The notes beneath the pieces are model-generated. The model made no database searches. It was not told the origin of the DNA and saw only the letters and a list, made by a program, of their open reading frames with translations. Positions 43,578 through 53,877 of a stretch of DNA of 64,000 bases are shown piece by piece. Both the position numbers and the translations under genes were made by a program. The DNA comes from Leishmania donovani. Its lineage: Eukaryota; Euglenozoa; Kinetoplastea; Trypanosomatida; Trypanosomatidae. The stretch covers positions 1,002,223 through 1,066,222 of the forward strand of contig NC_018262.1 of NCBI RefSeq assembly GCF_000227135.1, in the 5' to 3' direction. Position 1 is the first letter of the stretch. Each line of letters starts with the position of its first letter.

Positions 43578-44955
43578 GACTGATGCGGCTCTCTCGATGG
43601 CGGGGGCCTCGGCACAGGGTGCCTTCTCCTGCCTCCGCGCGCCCAATACCGCTCGCGTTTGCTCGCTGCTCGGCTTTCTGTTGGTGTGCATTCTTTTTTT
43701 TTTTCGCTGTGCCACTGTTGTTATTGCTGCTTTCCTGCTTGTGCTACTGTGTGTGTGCGTCGTGCGCCAGTCACTCGGTGGTGGTCGACGCTGTGGGAGT
43801 AGAAGCAGCGCGCGTGGGCACGGCGTTGAAGGTGGTGGTGAGGGAAGAGGGCTTCAGGGTTTTTGCTCTGGGTGAACGATACGATGATGCTTCCGCGTTT
43901 CGTTAGTCTGCTCGGGACAGAGGCGATTCTCCCCATTCGCTACGCTAGCCCTGACACATTGAGTTTTCCGTTTCTCCGAAGTGCCCTCTTTCCCACTCCT
44001 CTTCGCTCCTTGCGCGTTTTGTTTGCCGGCTGCGATGCTGCTTCCAGTGACGCGGTTGCGGATTTCTGCCGTTCGTCGACACACACACACAGTTATGAGC
44101 GCAGGCACACACAGCCAGACTCGCACAATGTGTCAGTGACGGCGGGGGAACGGGGTTCCCTTCATGAAGGGCGCTCTGGAGGGGTGCTTGTTCGCACACG
44201 GCAGAAACACGCCGATCATTCAGCGAGCAAGTCGCCGCGGCTATCAAAGACACTGTGCGGACCGACAGCCACCCATGCAAGCACTGGTGAAGAAAGACAC
44301 CTCCACGTGCCCGACTATGTATGCGTGCGTGTGGCGGATGACTAAGGCGATAATACATTTTTTTTTGTCGAATAATGGTGCAGATGCGCGCCGGCGCATG
44401 TACACGCCACAACAAAGCGCGATGAGGCACGCTCTCACTTAGATGCAGGCATCCCAATGCCGAGCGATTCAAGGGCGCGGCGAGCAATGGAGTGGCGGTC
44501 GGGCATGCGGGGCCATTGCTGAGTGTGCGCGCAGGGGCGGAGTGGGTGTGCTGAATGGACCGCGTGTGCCGCTCCATTCCAACGGCCCAAGGGGAGGGTC
44601 ATACATCTGTAACATGTTGAGCACGCCTTGGCAAGCGTGCGGCGGCTACTTTCTTCTACGCGTACGTGCTGCATTCTCGCTTTGTGGGCCTTCACCATTC
44701 CTTCCCTCTCTTCGCTTCCGTCACTACTGTCTTGTGCCGTCGGAGCACCGAGCGGCACCTGCGTCTGTCACTCCGACGGCGATCTGGCCCACGGACAACG
44801 TACGCAAGGCCTCCTTCTATTCGTGCTCTTGCTCACTGCAGGAAACATTAAAAACGCCCTTTACGGCAACATCCACAAACGTAGTAACGCTCACAGTACC
44901 GCCCTGCCCCTACCTCCTCCCTTCAGCACTCACAGAGAGGCGCGCCCACGAAGGA
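43578..44955 (+). other. Spacer between the two ribosome-biogenesis genes
   Basis: No convincing gene is visible. Although a frame is open from 44443 into the next gene, its first 171 codons read as spacer, because they contain the predicted acceptor and show no conserved sequence. Sequence near 44.43-44.54 kb is GC-rich and might be a decayed repeat. Confidence 0.65.
44690..44745 (+). promoter_or_regulatory. Putative spliced-leader acceptor for the Nop53-like gene
   Basis: A C/T tract ends at CGGAG with AG at 44744-44745. No ATG lies between this site and 44956, which supports that start. Confidence 0.55.
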
Positions 44956-45972
44956 ATGGCCCGCCAGAAGTCGCGTAACTTGTGGAATGACGGGGCGGGC
45001 ACCAAGTCTGTGAATCGCCCTCAGCAGGTCACCGTTGCCAAGGGATGGAAGGTGACGCCGGACCTCCTGCCAGTCAAGCCGCTGGCGCCGCGCCGGCGCA
45101 AATACGCACCGATTCGCCCCAACAACCGCGACGCAGTCGCCATCCCGCTCGGTGGTCAGAGCTACAACCCCTTGGATGAGGAGCACCAGGAGGCCCTTGC
45201 CAAGGCCGTCCGACAGCTTAACAAGAAGAAACGCAAAGACGAGAAGTTTGTGAAGATGATGACAATGGGCCGCGGCAAGAACTACACGGGCAACTTCTCA
45301 GCGGACAGGACATGGGAAGAGGAGGTGCAAGAGACGGCGCCCGCGACTGCAAAGACGCCAAAAAAGCAGAACACGAAGACGGCGCCCGCCTCCACCGGTG
45401 CGTCGTCGTCCGCAGCCTCGTCAGCGCCAAGCCCTGTGACACAGAACGGCAACGGTGCGAAGCATGAAAAGGTAGCTGCGGCTCCGGCGGCCGTGGCGAA
45501 AAATGGCAAGACAGCCAAAAAGCAAAAGAAGACAAAGAAGGCCACAGCGGAGGAGGCGAAGCGGGCCATGACACACCGGCGTCACCCAAAGCGTGATGTT
45601 GTAGCGAAAGAAACGGACGAGCTCGATGTGCTGCTTGCCGCACATAAGACAACGGCGTGTAAGCGCGAGGCGGCTCGGCAGAAGCGTCGCGCGGCGAAGA
45701 AGGCAAACCTAGCCATTAAACACTACGGCCGGCACTACCACACCCCGCTAGTCCTGGACGTCACGCCGAGTGATAAGCTCGTAGGCTCCTTGCGTCACCT
45801 CAGCGGCGGGTATGTTCACCCGGCCTTGGAGCGCATGAAATCACTCGAGGAGCGCAACCTGGTGCCGGCGCGCATGCGCCATACTTACAACAAGCGCAAG
45901 GTGCTGAAGCCGAAGGGTGAGGTGCGCGTGAAGCGGGAGGAGTTCGGCGTGATGCCCGAGACGAGTTTTTAA
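44956..45972 (+). CDS. Nop53-like 60S ribosome biogenesis factor
   Basis: This 338-residue basic protein matches the Nop53/GLTSCR2 family. In yeast, Nop53 recruits the exosome helicase Mtr4 to pre-60S particles for ITS2 removal. The N-terminus is RQKSRNLWNDG. The segment PLGGQSYNPLDEEHQEALAKA (about 75-95) is the family hallmark of Ser-Tyr-Asn-Pro followed by an acidic EHQ helix. A Lys/Ala/Thr-rich disordered middle (about 115-200) leads to a basic C-terminal region with repeated KR/RR helices and a short RVKREEFGVMPE tail. A nucleolar location is expected. The ATG at 44956 is chosen because it is the first after the acceptor at 44745. The family call rests on the hallmark block and overall layout. 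Confidence 0.85.
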   Translation: MARQKSRNLWNDGAGTKSVNRPQQVTVAKGWKVTPDLLPVKPLAPRRRKYAPIRPNNRDAVAIPLGGQSYNPLDEEHQEALAKAVRQLNKKKRKDEKFVKMMTMGRGKNYTGNFSADRTWEEEVQETAPATAKTPKKQNTKTAPASTGASSSAASSAPSPVTQNGNGAKHEKVAAAPAAVAKNGKTAKKQKKTKKATAEEAKRAMTHRRHPKRDVVAKETDELDVLLAAHKTTACKREAARQKRRAAKKANLAIKHYGRHYHTPLVLDVTPSDKLVGSLRHLSGGYVHPALERMKSLEERNLVPARMRHTYNKRKVLKPKGEVRVKREEFGVMPETSF

Positions 45973-47011
45973 GCTGCATGTCGAAGGAACTTGCCCTTTG
46001 CCCTCCCACGTATGCTTTGCTTGCTCACCTGAAGTGCGTGCACGATCACGTCGTTTTGCTCTGGTGGTGAACGTTTCTTCGACTAAACTGCCGCTGTGTC
46101 GTGTGTTGTGTGTTTTGTATCTCTTTCTCTAAAGGCGTGTCTAACGTGTAAGGGAAGTGGTCACTCTCATGTCCGCTGTGCATGCTTGGGTGTGTGCCTG
46201 TCTACGTGCCGCCGCGATAGCCGCTTCTGATACATTTCTCTCCTAGACAGGTGTTCGTGTCTGTGCCTTCGAGTAAAAGGGTAACGCGCCTTATGCCATG
46301 AAAGCCCGAGTGAAAGCATGCGCGTGCGGGCGCCCTTCGCGGCCGAGGAGGAGCACCGCTGAAGGGGCGCGAATACTGGTCAACTGCGCTCCTCGCGATG
46401 GAGCACAAATGCGAGACAGGGCTGGCGGACGAGGGCATGAGGCTTTTCGAATCCGCTGCCCACGTCTATGAATTCCACGGTGTTTAGCTGACCGCTGCGG
46501 GCCCATCCTGCCACTTTTTTCCGTTTCTTGTTACTGCCACCCACCCACGCCTTTCTGCTTCCTCGCCCCCTCTCTCTTTCGCTGGCTTCCCACCCTCTGC
46601 TTCACCTCATCCACGACGGTGTATGTGGGTGCACCGGTGTGCCGCGTGGTGACTCCCGGAATCGCACTGCCGTAGCACTGCTGTATTGCACATACACATA
46701 CGCACACGTATACAGACGGGCACACATACGTGCATATATATACATATATGCGCTTCTTGTGATTGTGTGGCTGTTGCTGCTGTTCTCCCTCTCTCGACCT
46801 TCTCCTTCTTGTCTTCTGTACTGCTGTGTCGGTGTGCTGTTGGACGGGCCCGCAAAATAGGCCGAGCAACGGAACTTGTCGGACCATTGCATCTGGAAGC
46901 GAAGCAGCAGGGGGGGGGGGCACCGCCAAAGGCTATGCGACCGGTTGTGCGACTCTCCCGCCTTCGCACGGTTGCTTCCGTCCTTATTCTTGACCCTCGC
47001 CATCACCAAGG
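45973..47011 (+). other. Spacer upstream of the p115-like gene
   Basis: No gene is visible apart from a 26-codon upstream frame (46935-47015). GC-rich sequence at about 46.29-46.50 kb could be a decayed repeat. A poly-G run lies at 46910-46920 and an AT-rich patch near 46.73-46.75 kb. Confidence 0.65.
46770..46860 (+). promoter_or_regulatory. Candidate spliced-leader acceptor for the p115-like gene
   Basis: A T/C tract is followed by AG at 46859-46860, giving a leader of about 150 bases that would contain the upstream frame at 46935. A competing AG at 47009-47010 follows a second C/T tract and would leave a single leader base. Confidence 0.35.
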
Positions 47012-47015
47012 ATGA
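46935..47015 (+). other. Upstream ORF overlapping the p115-like start (ATGA)
   Basis: A 26-codon frame starts at ATG 46935 and ends at TGA 47013-47015, which overlaps the main ATG at 47012 as ATGA. It is present in the mRNA only if an acceptor upstream of 46935 is used. Confidence 0.5.
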
Positions 47016-50000
47016 GCTTTCTCTTCAAGGCTGTATTGGGGCAGCGCGTGGTGCACCCACCTCCTCCGGAGAGTGACAAAAAGTCGCACGTGGCGGCAAA
47101 CGGGGTATGCGACACCAAGTCGTCAGCGATACTTGCCACGAAGCCGGCGAACGCATCGTTGGTCAACAACGGAGCTCACGGCAAGATCTCTGCACCAAAG
47201 CCGAGTGGTAACGCTGCGGCGTCACCTTCCTTGCGTGCCGGGCCATCCGTCACCGCATCCGCGTCCTTGGCGGGGCCGCAGTCAACGCTTTTCTCATCCT
47301 CGCCGTCGCCGCCGCCGCGGCCCAGCACACCAACGCGGACGCTGCTTCTGCGCATTGAGGGCTGCACAGTGGCGCAGGATATCCGTGACGCGCAGCGCGA
47401 CCTGCTGCGCTGCCCTGACCTCCCATACGCGCTAGATGCAACGTCGCTGAAGTCGCTGCTCGATTTGCTTGCCAGTTACGCCGATGAGGAGTCGATTACG
47501 GAGCCGACGCTGCATCTTCTCGCCAACGCCACGGACTTGGACTTGTACCCTGACGAACTGGAGTCGAACCGTCGTGTCGTCAAAGTCAACGCGGCGGCCA
47601 AGCGGCAAGCGAGGGATGCGCTGCTCCAGCCGCTCTTCGATGCGGTGCCATTGTTGCTAGACTCGATGAAAACAACAGCGCCATTTTGGAGCCGCTACTA
47701 TGTCGTCGTCCTGCTTCAGCGGCTGGAGGAGTTGGAGCCGTATAAGCTTAATCAGTCCCTGCTTGGCGCCCGCGGCATCGGCGTTTTGCTCGACGCGTTG
47801 AACGAGGATGAGCACGATTTCCTGCTGCGTAATCAGGCTTTGGTGCTTCTCACATCGCTGACCTTGGCCGATGCGGAGCTTCAGACCCTTCTGGCCTTCC
47901 ACAACGCCTTCGACTCGCTCTTTGATGTGATCCAGCGTGAGGGCGGTGTACGGCATGGCAGATCCATTGTGCAGGACTGTCTGACGGTGGTGCACAACAT
48001 ACTCCGCTCGAACAAGGCAACCCAGAAGTTCTTTCGCGAAATGGGCTGTGCTGCACGGCTGGCGGCCCTGTTCGACTCCGTCCCATCTGAGCTGGCGGCA
48101 TGCACGCTCGTGGATGAGAGCCGCAGCGGCGGCGACGGCAGCTCTGCAGGCTCCGTATTCCCCCAAACGAGAGTGTTGACCGAGAAGCTGGAGGCACTCC
48201 TCGACGTTACTAGGACTTCCGAGTCGATGCTAAACTTGCTCATGTCCGTTTCCATTCTCGCATGCGTCCTGCGCGGCGTCGACGAGGGCGAGGAAGAGCG
48301 ACACTCCACGCAAGACGCCCTCCTTCGATGCGGTCTTCTGACTTCGCTCGCTCGCCTCGCGTTCAGCGGGCTGCTCATCGACGACGCCACCCGAATCGAA
48401 GCAGTGCGGGTGCTGGCGTTGCTGCTGAGAGACTCCCGGCGAGCGGTGGAAGAATGGCTGAACCTCCCGCCGGTCACAACTCTCGTCCGAGCCACTCTGC
48501 CTTACACAGTGCAGGTGTGGCCGGCTCCGCGCGCGCTGCTCGCATACGTTTGCGAGACAACTGACACAACGCTCGTCAGTGCTGGCGTGCAGCTCTTCAC
48601 GGCGGTGCTGAGCGTGCCTGCCTGCCAAGAACGCTCGGTTGGCGTGCTTCTGAGCGGGTTGGTGTCGCCGCCTCTGGAGCGTGGTTATGGCCACGGCGGC
48701 CATGAAGCAGTACAGACGTGGGCTAACACGACGTCACTCCCCAGCAGTCTCAGTGCGGGCAACGCCAGCGCCGCCAATACGGATGCGCAGTGTGGCGCGG
48801 CGCTTGCGCGGGTGCTGCTCTCGTCGCGAACGTCAGCTGTAGAGAAGTTCTACACCGCCCAGGTGCTGCGCGCGCTGGTTGCGGTGCCTGGCGCCACTCC
48901 AGTGCTCCAGGACCTCGTGAACGCACCGGTGCCGCCGCACCTGCAGACGTCGACGCTGGACGGTCTTGTCAAGGCGCAGCCGGGATGGACGCTGTCCTCC
49001 CGCCTGCCGCCCTCCTTCTTTAACTACACCGTCACCTTCGTGCTTTTGTGCCTCGGCGGCGGTGCGGCTGCACAGCAGGTGAACACGGCGGCTCTCGGTG
49101 CCTATGTTGGGGCGCTGCTAGAGTGGATGGGCTCTTCTCCCGTGGCGGCTGCCGCGTTTGTCGAGGAAGTGTCATGGGGTGAGACGCTGCTTCACCAGGC
49201 CCGCCGCGACGGCGCCGCCCATCTTCGGTTGTGGTCAGCGGTGCTAGTCGCTAGTGCCTGTGTCGTGTCAACGACAGCGACGACCGCCGCTGCCGCCCCA
49301 CCCACAGCCGCGGCGGCCGCAACAGCTCTCACGCGCCGGTTTCTGCAGATGGTGGGTGGAGGGGCGGCTCTTGACACGATCCTCTTTGACCTGAAAGCCA
49401 GCACGCCGGTGTGGCAACACCCTGTGGCGAGCGGGCTGCGAACACAGAATCCCACCCCGTACGATGAGGCTATTGTGGGTCTGGTGGAGCAGCTTGTGGC
49501 GAACTTCAAGCAGCTCTTGGACAGCGTTGCGGGGTCTGCGTCGCAGATGGCACGTGCGACGATGACGCTGCGGCCGTCCATACACTCTGCACAGCAGCAG
49601 CCCGATGATGCGCAGACGGAATACCGAGTAGCGTCAGAGCCGGTTGCATCGCCGCCGCCGCCGAGGGAGGCGGGTCCGTTGGCATCGATGCAGCCGCCAC
49701 CTTCTAGCCCAGCCGTTGCGTCGCTGGGAAGCTTGGGGCACAGCAGTATGCCGTCTGGCGACTTCCGGGCTGAGCCTTCTCTACCACAGCCTCTGGCTGC
49801 CCCACTGAACCCGGTAGGGGCCCCTCTTGTGGCAGACGCGCACGCGCGCGACATGGTGGCTGCGCTGCAAGCGGAGCTCGAGGCCACCCGTACGGAGAAG
49901 GTGAACCTCACGAACGCACTGGCAGAGTGGCGCGAACGGGCTGAGCAGACCGCTGCACAGTGCGCTGCCCTGGAGGAGGAGCAGCAGAGGCGTGCCGCCG

Positions 50001-51967
50001 CGGCCGCGGAAGAAGAGCGCATTCGACTGGAGGATGCGGCTACGTCAACAGCGGAGGCCGCGCACTCGCACGCCTTATCGGCTGAGGTGGTCGAAGAACT
50101 TCGCGAGAACATTCGGCTGCTCGAAGAGGCACTGAGCTCGAAGGAAGAGGAGCATCAGCAACTGGTGGAGTCGCTGAACATGATGGAAGAGCAGCTGCGG
50201 CACGTTTCAAATGCCACAGCGGCCGCTGCCTCCCAGCAGCGACAACATCAGCAAGAGCAGCAGCATCTTCCACCACCGGATGTGATTGCTGCGATGAAGG
50301 CGGAGCGCAATGCGGTGGTCGAGCAGCTTGCGCTATCACAACAGGAGACTGCACGACTGCAGCATGCTCTGCAAGGCGTCAGTAGCGACTACAGCGAATT
50401 GCTGCTCCTCGTAGCCGAGCTCAACGAGGAGTGCGTGTCGGCGAAGGCAGGCTCGTCCATAGCAGACACGCCGGCACGGCCGTGGCCGGAGGATGCCGGG
50501 CTCAGTCTGAAAAGGGTGGTTGAGGCGCCTCCAGAGCCGGCCGTCTACGACGGTGCCATGAGGGACGAAACCATCTTCACTAGTGCGGAGGTGCTATCTG
50601 GAACGGCTGCTACACAGCAGCCTGTGCAGTGGGAGGGCACGATGGATACTGCGGCAACTGGCATGCTCAAAGTGCTAGGGCAAGAACCGGTGCCCACCAC
50701 ACCGGCGTCGGCCCCGGTCTTGGCTATCGGGAGACAGACGAGTGCGGATGCAAACGGCAGGCCTGGTGGGCCCATGGACGCCTATGAAGAGGCGACGGAT
50801 GTCACGATTCACCCTTCGGACGCGAGAGCTCCTGCGCAAGCTTTCGCGGCCCCCCTACCGGTCCAGCAGTCGATTCCGCTGTCGGTAGCGCCAGCCAATG
50901 CATTTCCGATTTCCAGCCTAGCTGTATCGCAGACGGAAGCAACACCGCCTTCGCTTGCCCCTCCGTCGCGACCCGACGGACAGCAACAGCAACATGCAGA
51001 CCGGCCGCCGCCCCCTCCAGCAAACCATACCCCTCCTCCATTGCCACCGCCACCGCCACCGCCCACAATGGCGCACACCCACCCCTTTCAGCGGTCTGGG
51101 CTGCAAGCCCCTCGCTACCCTGACCCGCCCACCATCTTCTTCGTTGGTGGAGACGGCGCTCCTGTAGCGGCGCAGCCGCCCCAACATTCCGTCTCCAGCG
51201 CTGGTGGCGAGCAGCGCTCGCGCGACGGAAGACCACCGCCGCCACCCAAAGATCTGCCGCCGCCGGCCGCGTTGTGTTCGCCTCAGCTAAGTGCGCTGTC
51301 GCATCGCTTTTCAGCACCGAGGGTTCAGTCTGCTTTCCTTGCCAAGGACTCACCGCGGAATTCTGACCCCGTGGTGAGGCAGCAGAAAGACGGACTGGTG
51401 GACGGTACAGTGCATGACTCTGCGAGAGTGGTGCCGCCGTGGGCCTCTCAAAGTATGCAGGAGGCATCAGTGACCGACAACATGTCGGCGTCCAGGTATA
51501 ATACCCCCAACATTTCAGCTATGCACCATTCTGCGCAACTGTGTGCAGAGGGCGCACCGGCTGCTGCTGTGTTCACCACCTCCGGCGCTGCTCTTCAGAA
51601 TCCTTTCTTGGCCGGCGCTGGAAGTCCCGAGGATGACCCATTCGCGATGGTGGGTGGCGACGACACGCTTCTCGGAAGCGGCGGAGAGCTGGAGATGGGA
51701 GGAGGGGGAGCCAGGGACCGTGGTGCAGCTCGCTGGACCACGAGGGAGCCGTGCTTAGCGACAAACGCACCACCGAAGCCACAAACTGCCGCGGCGCCGA
51801 GCAACAGCGCAGGGGGCACAAGCGAGGCATCTCCTCGTGGTGTAGCTGAGACCGAGTCTCTCGAGGCGAACAACCCAAGCAGTACTCCTACAACGGCCTA
51901 CAACCCGTTTACGGACGTCAACACCAGCGGCGATGAAGCAGACGACGATTTCGGTGGCCTGCGCTAA
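47012..51967 (+). CDS. p115/Uso1-like vesicle tether with proline-rich adaptor-motif tail
   Basis: This 1651-residue protein resembles p115/Uso1, the golgin-like tether of ER-to-Golgi COPII vesicles. An ARM-repeat head spans about 100-700. The most telling match is near 290-355: RNQALVLLTSLTLADAELQ, then VIQREGGVRHGRSIVQDCL, NILRSN and FREMGCAARLAALF. These correspond to p115's conserved EGG..VVQDCL..L.NLLR.N...FRE.GC block. Long heptad coiled coil follows at about 940-1150. The tail is unusual for the family: Pro runs at about 1326-1350 and again near 1410-1420, then NPFLAGAGSPEDDPF near 1529 and a second NPF near the acidic C-terminus (EADDDFGGLR). NPF and DPF are ligands for EH domains and clathrin-adaptor ears. 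A dimeric tether on early Golgi membranes is inferred. Confidence 0.85.
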   Translation: MSFLFKAVLGQRVVHPPPPESDKKSHVAANGVCDTKSSAILATKPANASLVNNGAHGKISAPKPSGNAAASPSLRAGPSVTASASLAGPQSTLFSSSPSPPPRPSTPTRTLLLRIEGCTVAQDIRDAQRDLLRCPDLPYALDATSLKSLLDLLASYADEESITEPTLHLLANATDLDLYPDELESNRRVVKVNAAAKRQARDALLQPLFDAVPLLLDSMKTTAPFWSRYYVVVLLQRLEELEPYKLNQSLLGARGIGVLLDALNEDEHDFLLRNQALVLLTSLTLADAELQTLLAFHNAFDSLFDVIQREGGVRHGRSIVQDCLTVVHNILRSNKATQKFFREMGCAARLAALFDSVPSELAACTLVDESRSGGDGSSAGSVFPQTRVLTEKLEALLDVTRTSESMLNLLMSVSILACVLRGVDEGEEERHSTQDALLRCGLLTSLARLAFSGLLIDDATRIEAVRVLALLLRDSRRAVEEWLNLPPVTTLVRATLPYTVQVWPAPRALLAYVCETTDTTLVSAGVQLFTAVLSVPACQERSVGVLLSGLVSPPLERGYGHGGHEAVQTWANTTSLPSSLSAGNASAANTDAQCGAALARVLLSSRTSAVEKFYTAQVLRALVAVPGATPVLQDLVNAPVPPHLQTSTLDGLVKAQPGWTLSSRLPPSFFNYTVTFVLLCLGGGAAAQQVNTAALGAYVGALLEWMGSSPVAAAAFVEEVSWGETLLHQARRDGAAHLRLWSAVLVASACVVSTTATTAAAAPPTAAAAATALTRRFLQMVGGGAALDTILFDLKASTPVWQHPVASGLRTQNPTPYDEAIVGLVEQLVANFKQLLDSVAGSASQMARATMTLRPSIHSAQQQPDDAQTEYRVASEPVASPPPPREAGPLASMQPPPSSPAVASLGSLGHSSMPSGDFRAEPSLPQPLAAPLNPVGAPLVADAHARDMVAALQAELEATRTEKVNLTNALAEWRERAEQTAAQCAALEEEQQRRAAAAAEEERIRLEDAATSTAEAAHSHALSAEVVEELRENIRLLEEALSSKEEEHQQLVESLNMMEEQLRHVSNATAAAASQQRQHQQEQQHLPPPDVIAAMKAERNAVVEQLALSQQETARLQHALQGVSSDYSELLLLVAELNEECVSAKAGSSIADTPARPWPEDAGLSLKRVVEAPPEPAVYDGAMRDETIFTSAEVLSGTAATQQPVQWEGTMDTAATGMLKVLGQEPVPTTPASAPVLAIGRQTSADANGRPGGPMDAYEEATDVTIHPSDARAPAQAFAAPLPVQQSIPLSVAPANAFPISSLAVSQTEATPPSLAPPSRPDGQQQQHADRPPPPPANHTPPPLPPPPPPPTMAHTHPFQRSGLQAPRYPDPPTIFFVGGDGAPVAAQPPQHSVSSAGGEQRSRDGRPPPPPKDLPPPAALCSPQLSALSHRFSAPRVQSAFLAKDSPRNSDPVVRQQKDGLVDGTVHDSARVVPPWASQSMQEASVTDNMSASRYNTPNISAMHHSAQLCAEGAPAAAVFTTSGAALQNPFLAGAGSPEDDPFAMVGGDDTLLGSGGELEMGGGGARDRGAARWTTREPCLATNAPPKPQTAAAPSNSAGGTSEASPRGVAETESLEANNPSSTPTTAYNPFTDVNTSGDEADDDFGGLR

Positions 51968-53549
51968 TGGCTTCGAGAAACGGACGTAGTCTCGGCGAGG
52001 GGGTCTTTCTCTCTCTGGTCTGTCTGTATCGTCCTCGGCGGACCCTGCGAATGCCCATCGTACGAGTCGAGAGGAGCGGCTCGTGATGTTTCGAGGACTG
52101 CATACGCAGATCCGTTTTCTAGCGATGCATTTGCGCGTCATGGGCTGCCTTTTTTTTTTTTCGCGCGCGTGTGTCTGTGCGGGTGGGTGGGTGGGTGGAG
52201 GCGTGCGTGCTGTCCACTTTTGTTGTGGTCGTGTTTGTGTGTACGTCACTCTCGGAAGAGAGCAGCCAGTAGTAAACGTGTCGCGATTTCCCGCTGCCTT
52301 GTGGGGCGCTACTGTCTCTGTCTGGTACTTTGTCGAGCTTGTTGTTTGACGTTGCTGACGCCGTAGATTCATGGCGGGCGTGCTACTTCTACTTGACAAG
52401 CTCCCACTGTCATTCATCACTGCGCTTCCACTGCCTTTCTCATTTCCCGTGTGTTCCTACACCCCCTCCCCTGCCCTTTTTTTTGTTGTTCCCCTACTTC
52501 TGTAATGTTTCATCTACGCACAGCTGTGTGCGTTTCACAGCCATTGGTCTGAGCCCGTTTTTTGGTGTAGAGCACACACAGAGGAACTGACGCGAGCGCT
52601 GTGCGCCATGACACAATCGAACAAGCCACCACGTACCCCTATGGAGAGCCCAATCACCGACGGTGTCGCCTCAGCTCTGTGTGCAACAAAAGAACAAAGA
52701 CGCCTCACCGTTCTCTCGACGCGAGCTGTTTCTCCTCTGGCTACTTCGCCTTGCCGCAGCCCCAGGGGTCGCTGCCCTTGCGTTTCGACGACGGTTTCGG
52801 CGCCTTCTATGACTGCCATCGCCCTCCCGCTCCTCCCGCTTCTCCACCGATAATCTCCCTTTCTTTACTCCAACGCCCTCTCTCTGCCTCTCATATTTGT
52901 GGCATTCTCTGCGTTCCTCTGCGTACAGAGTTCACGTCTGGTTGAAGCGGTGCACCTCGCGCTGTTCTCGTGCTGGCGCCTCTGTTTTTTTTTTCGCTCG
53001 TGTTGCTTCTTGTCTGCTGTGGTAGTGGTGAAGGCGTTGGATTTCTACTGCGGCTCTCTCTGTCTCACTTTTTTCTCTCAGACGTTGTGTCTTGACTTGT
53101 CTCTCGAACGAAGCTGGGCTGACATACCATCAAGAGGAGACGTTTAATTTCCAAAGAAAAAGAAAATCAGCAGCGGCGTCTATCCTCAAACGCACATCAT
53201 CACGACCGGACTGGGGAAGGGGAAGCGTGCAAAGGAGCTGAGCATTGGTGGTTCAGCGGTCGTTTCCGTTCGATTGCCCCACCGTGCTGGGCGCCAATCA
53301 TCTCCTCCTACCGTTGCTCGCGCGTGCACACGTTGCTCCACGCTTCCTCGCCCTTGTTTCCTCTCACCTCCTCTGTGTCTGTGCGTGTGTCTTACTTGTT
53401 GGTCGCGTACTGGGTATTCATCTATTTTCTTTGTGGTTGTTGACAAGTGATGCTCTCTGCCGCTGAGGAGTGGGAGCTCGAATAGATCGTCTTTGTGCTT
53501 CCATACACACAGATAAACACACACACACACGCACACGCACACGCAACTT

Positions 53550-53640
53550 CCCTTTCTGTTTTGCTGTGCATTTTCCTTTCTCCTTTGTGCTGATTGCCTC
53601 TATCGCCCCCCCCCCCTCCTTCATTTCCTGTGCGCCTTAG
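53550..53640 (+). promoter_or_regulatory. Putative spliced-leader acceptor for the FHA gene
   Basis: A long C/T tract that includes a C run ends in CCTTAG with AG at 53639-53640, about 237 bases upstream of the ATG at 53878. Later AGs are possible. Confidence 0.45.
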
Positions 53641-53700
53641 GTAGTTTCTGCTCACCTTGTACCTGTATTGCTTCAATCTCTCTGGGTGTGTGCGTGTCGC

Positions 53701-53721
53701 ATATATATATATATATATATA
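53701..53721. repeat. (AT)n microsatellite
   Basis: An AT dinucleotide run in the probable 5' UTR of the FHA gene. Confidence 0.95.
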
Positions 53722-53877
53722 CCACTAAAAGTGTCGGCTGTGTGTCGCCCATCAGGCGCGTAAGCACGCGCGCGCTCTCTCGGTTCTTGCCCTTTCGCGC
53801 TCATCGAGGTCGCTGATGTGAGTACGTCTTTGAATACCTTCCTGGATACATACTCTGATACAACTTCACTAGTCGCC

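Larger units (their letters stand above)
51968..53877 (+). other. Spacer between p115-like and FHA genes
   Basis: No convincing gene is visible. It is pyrimidine-rich and contains a GGGT repeat near 52180-52200, a CA run near 53518-53545, a poly-C run near 53606-53616 and an AT microsatellite at 53701-53721. Confidence 0.7.

Noticed and set aside
44443..44955. N-terminal extension of the Nop53-like frame
   Set aside because: The extension spans a predicted splice acceptor and reads as spacer. The protein hallmark begins after ATG 44956.
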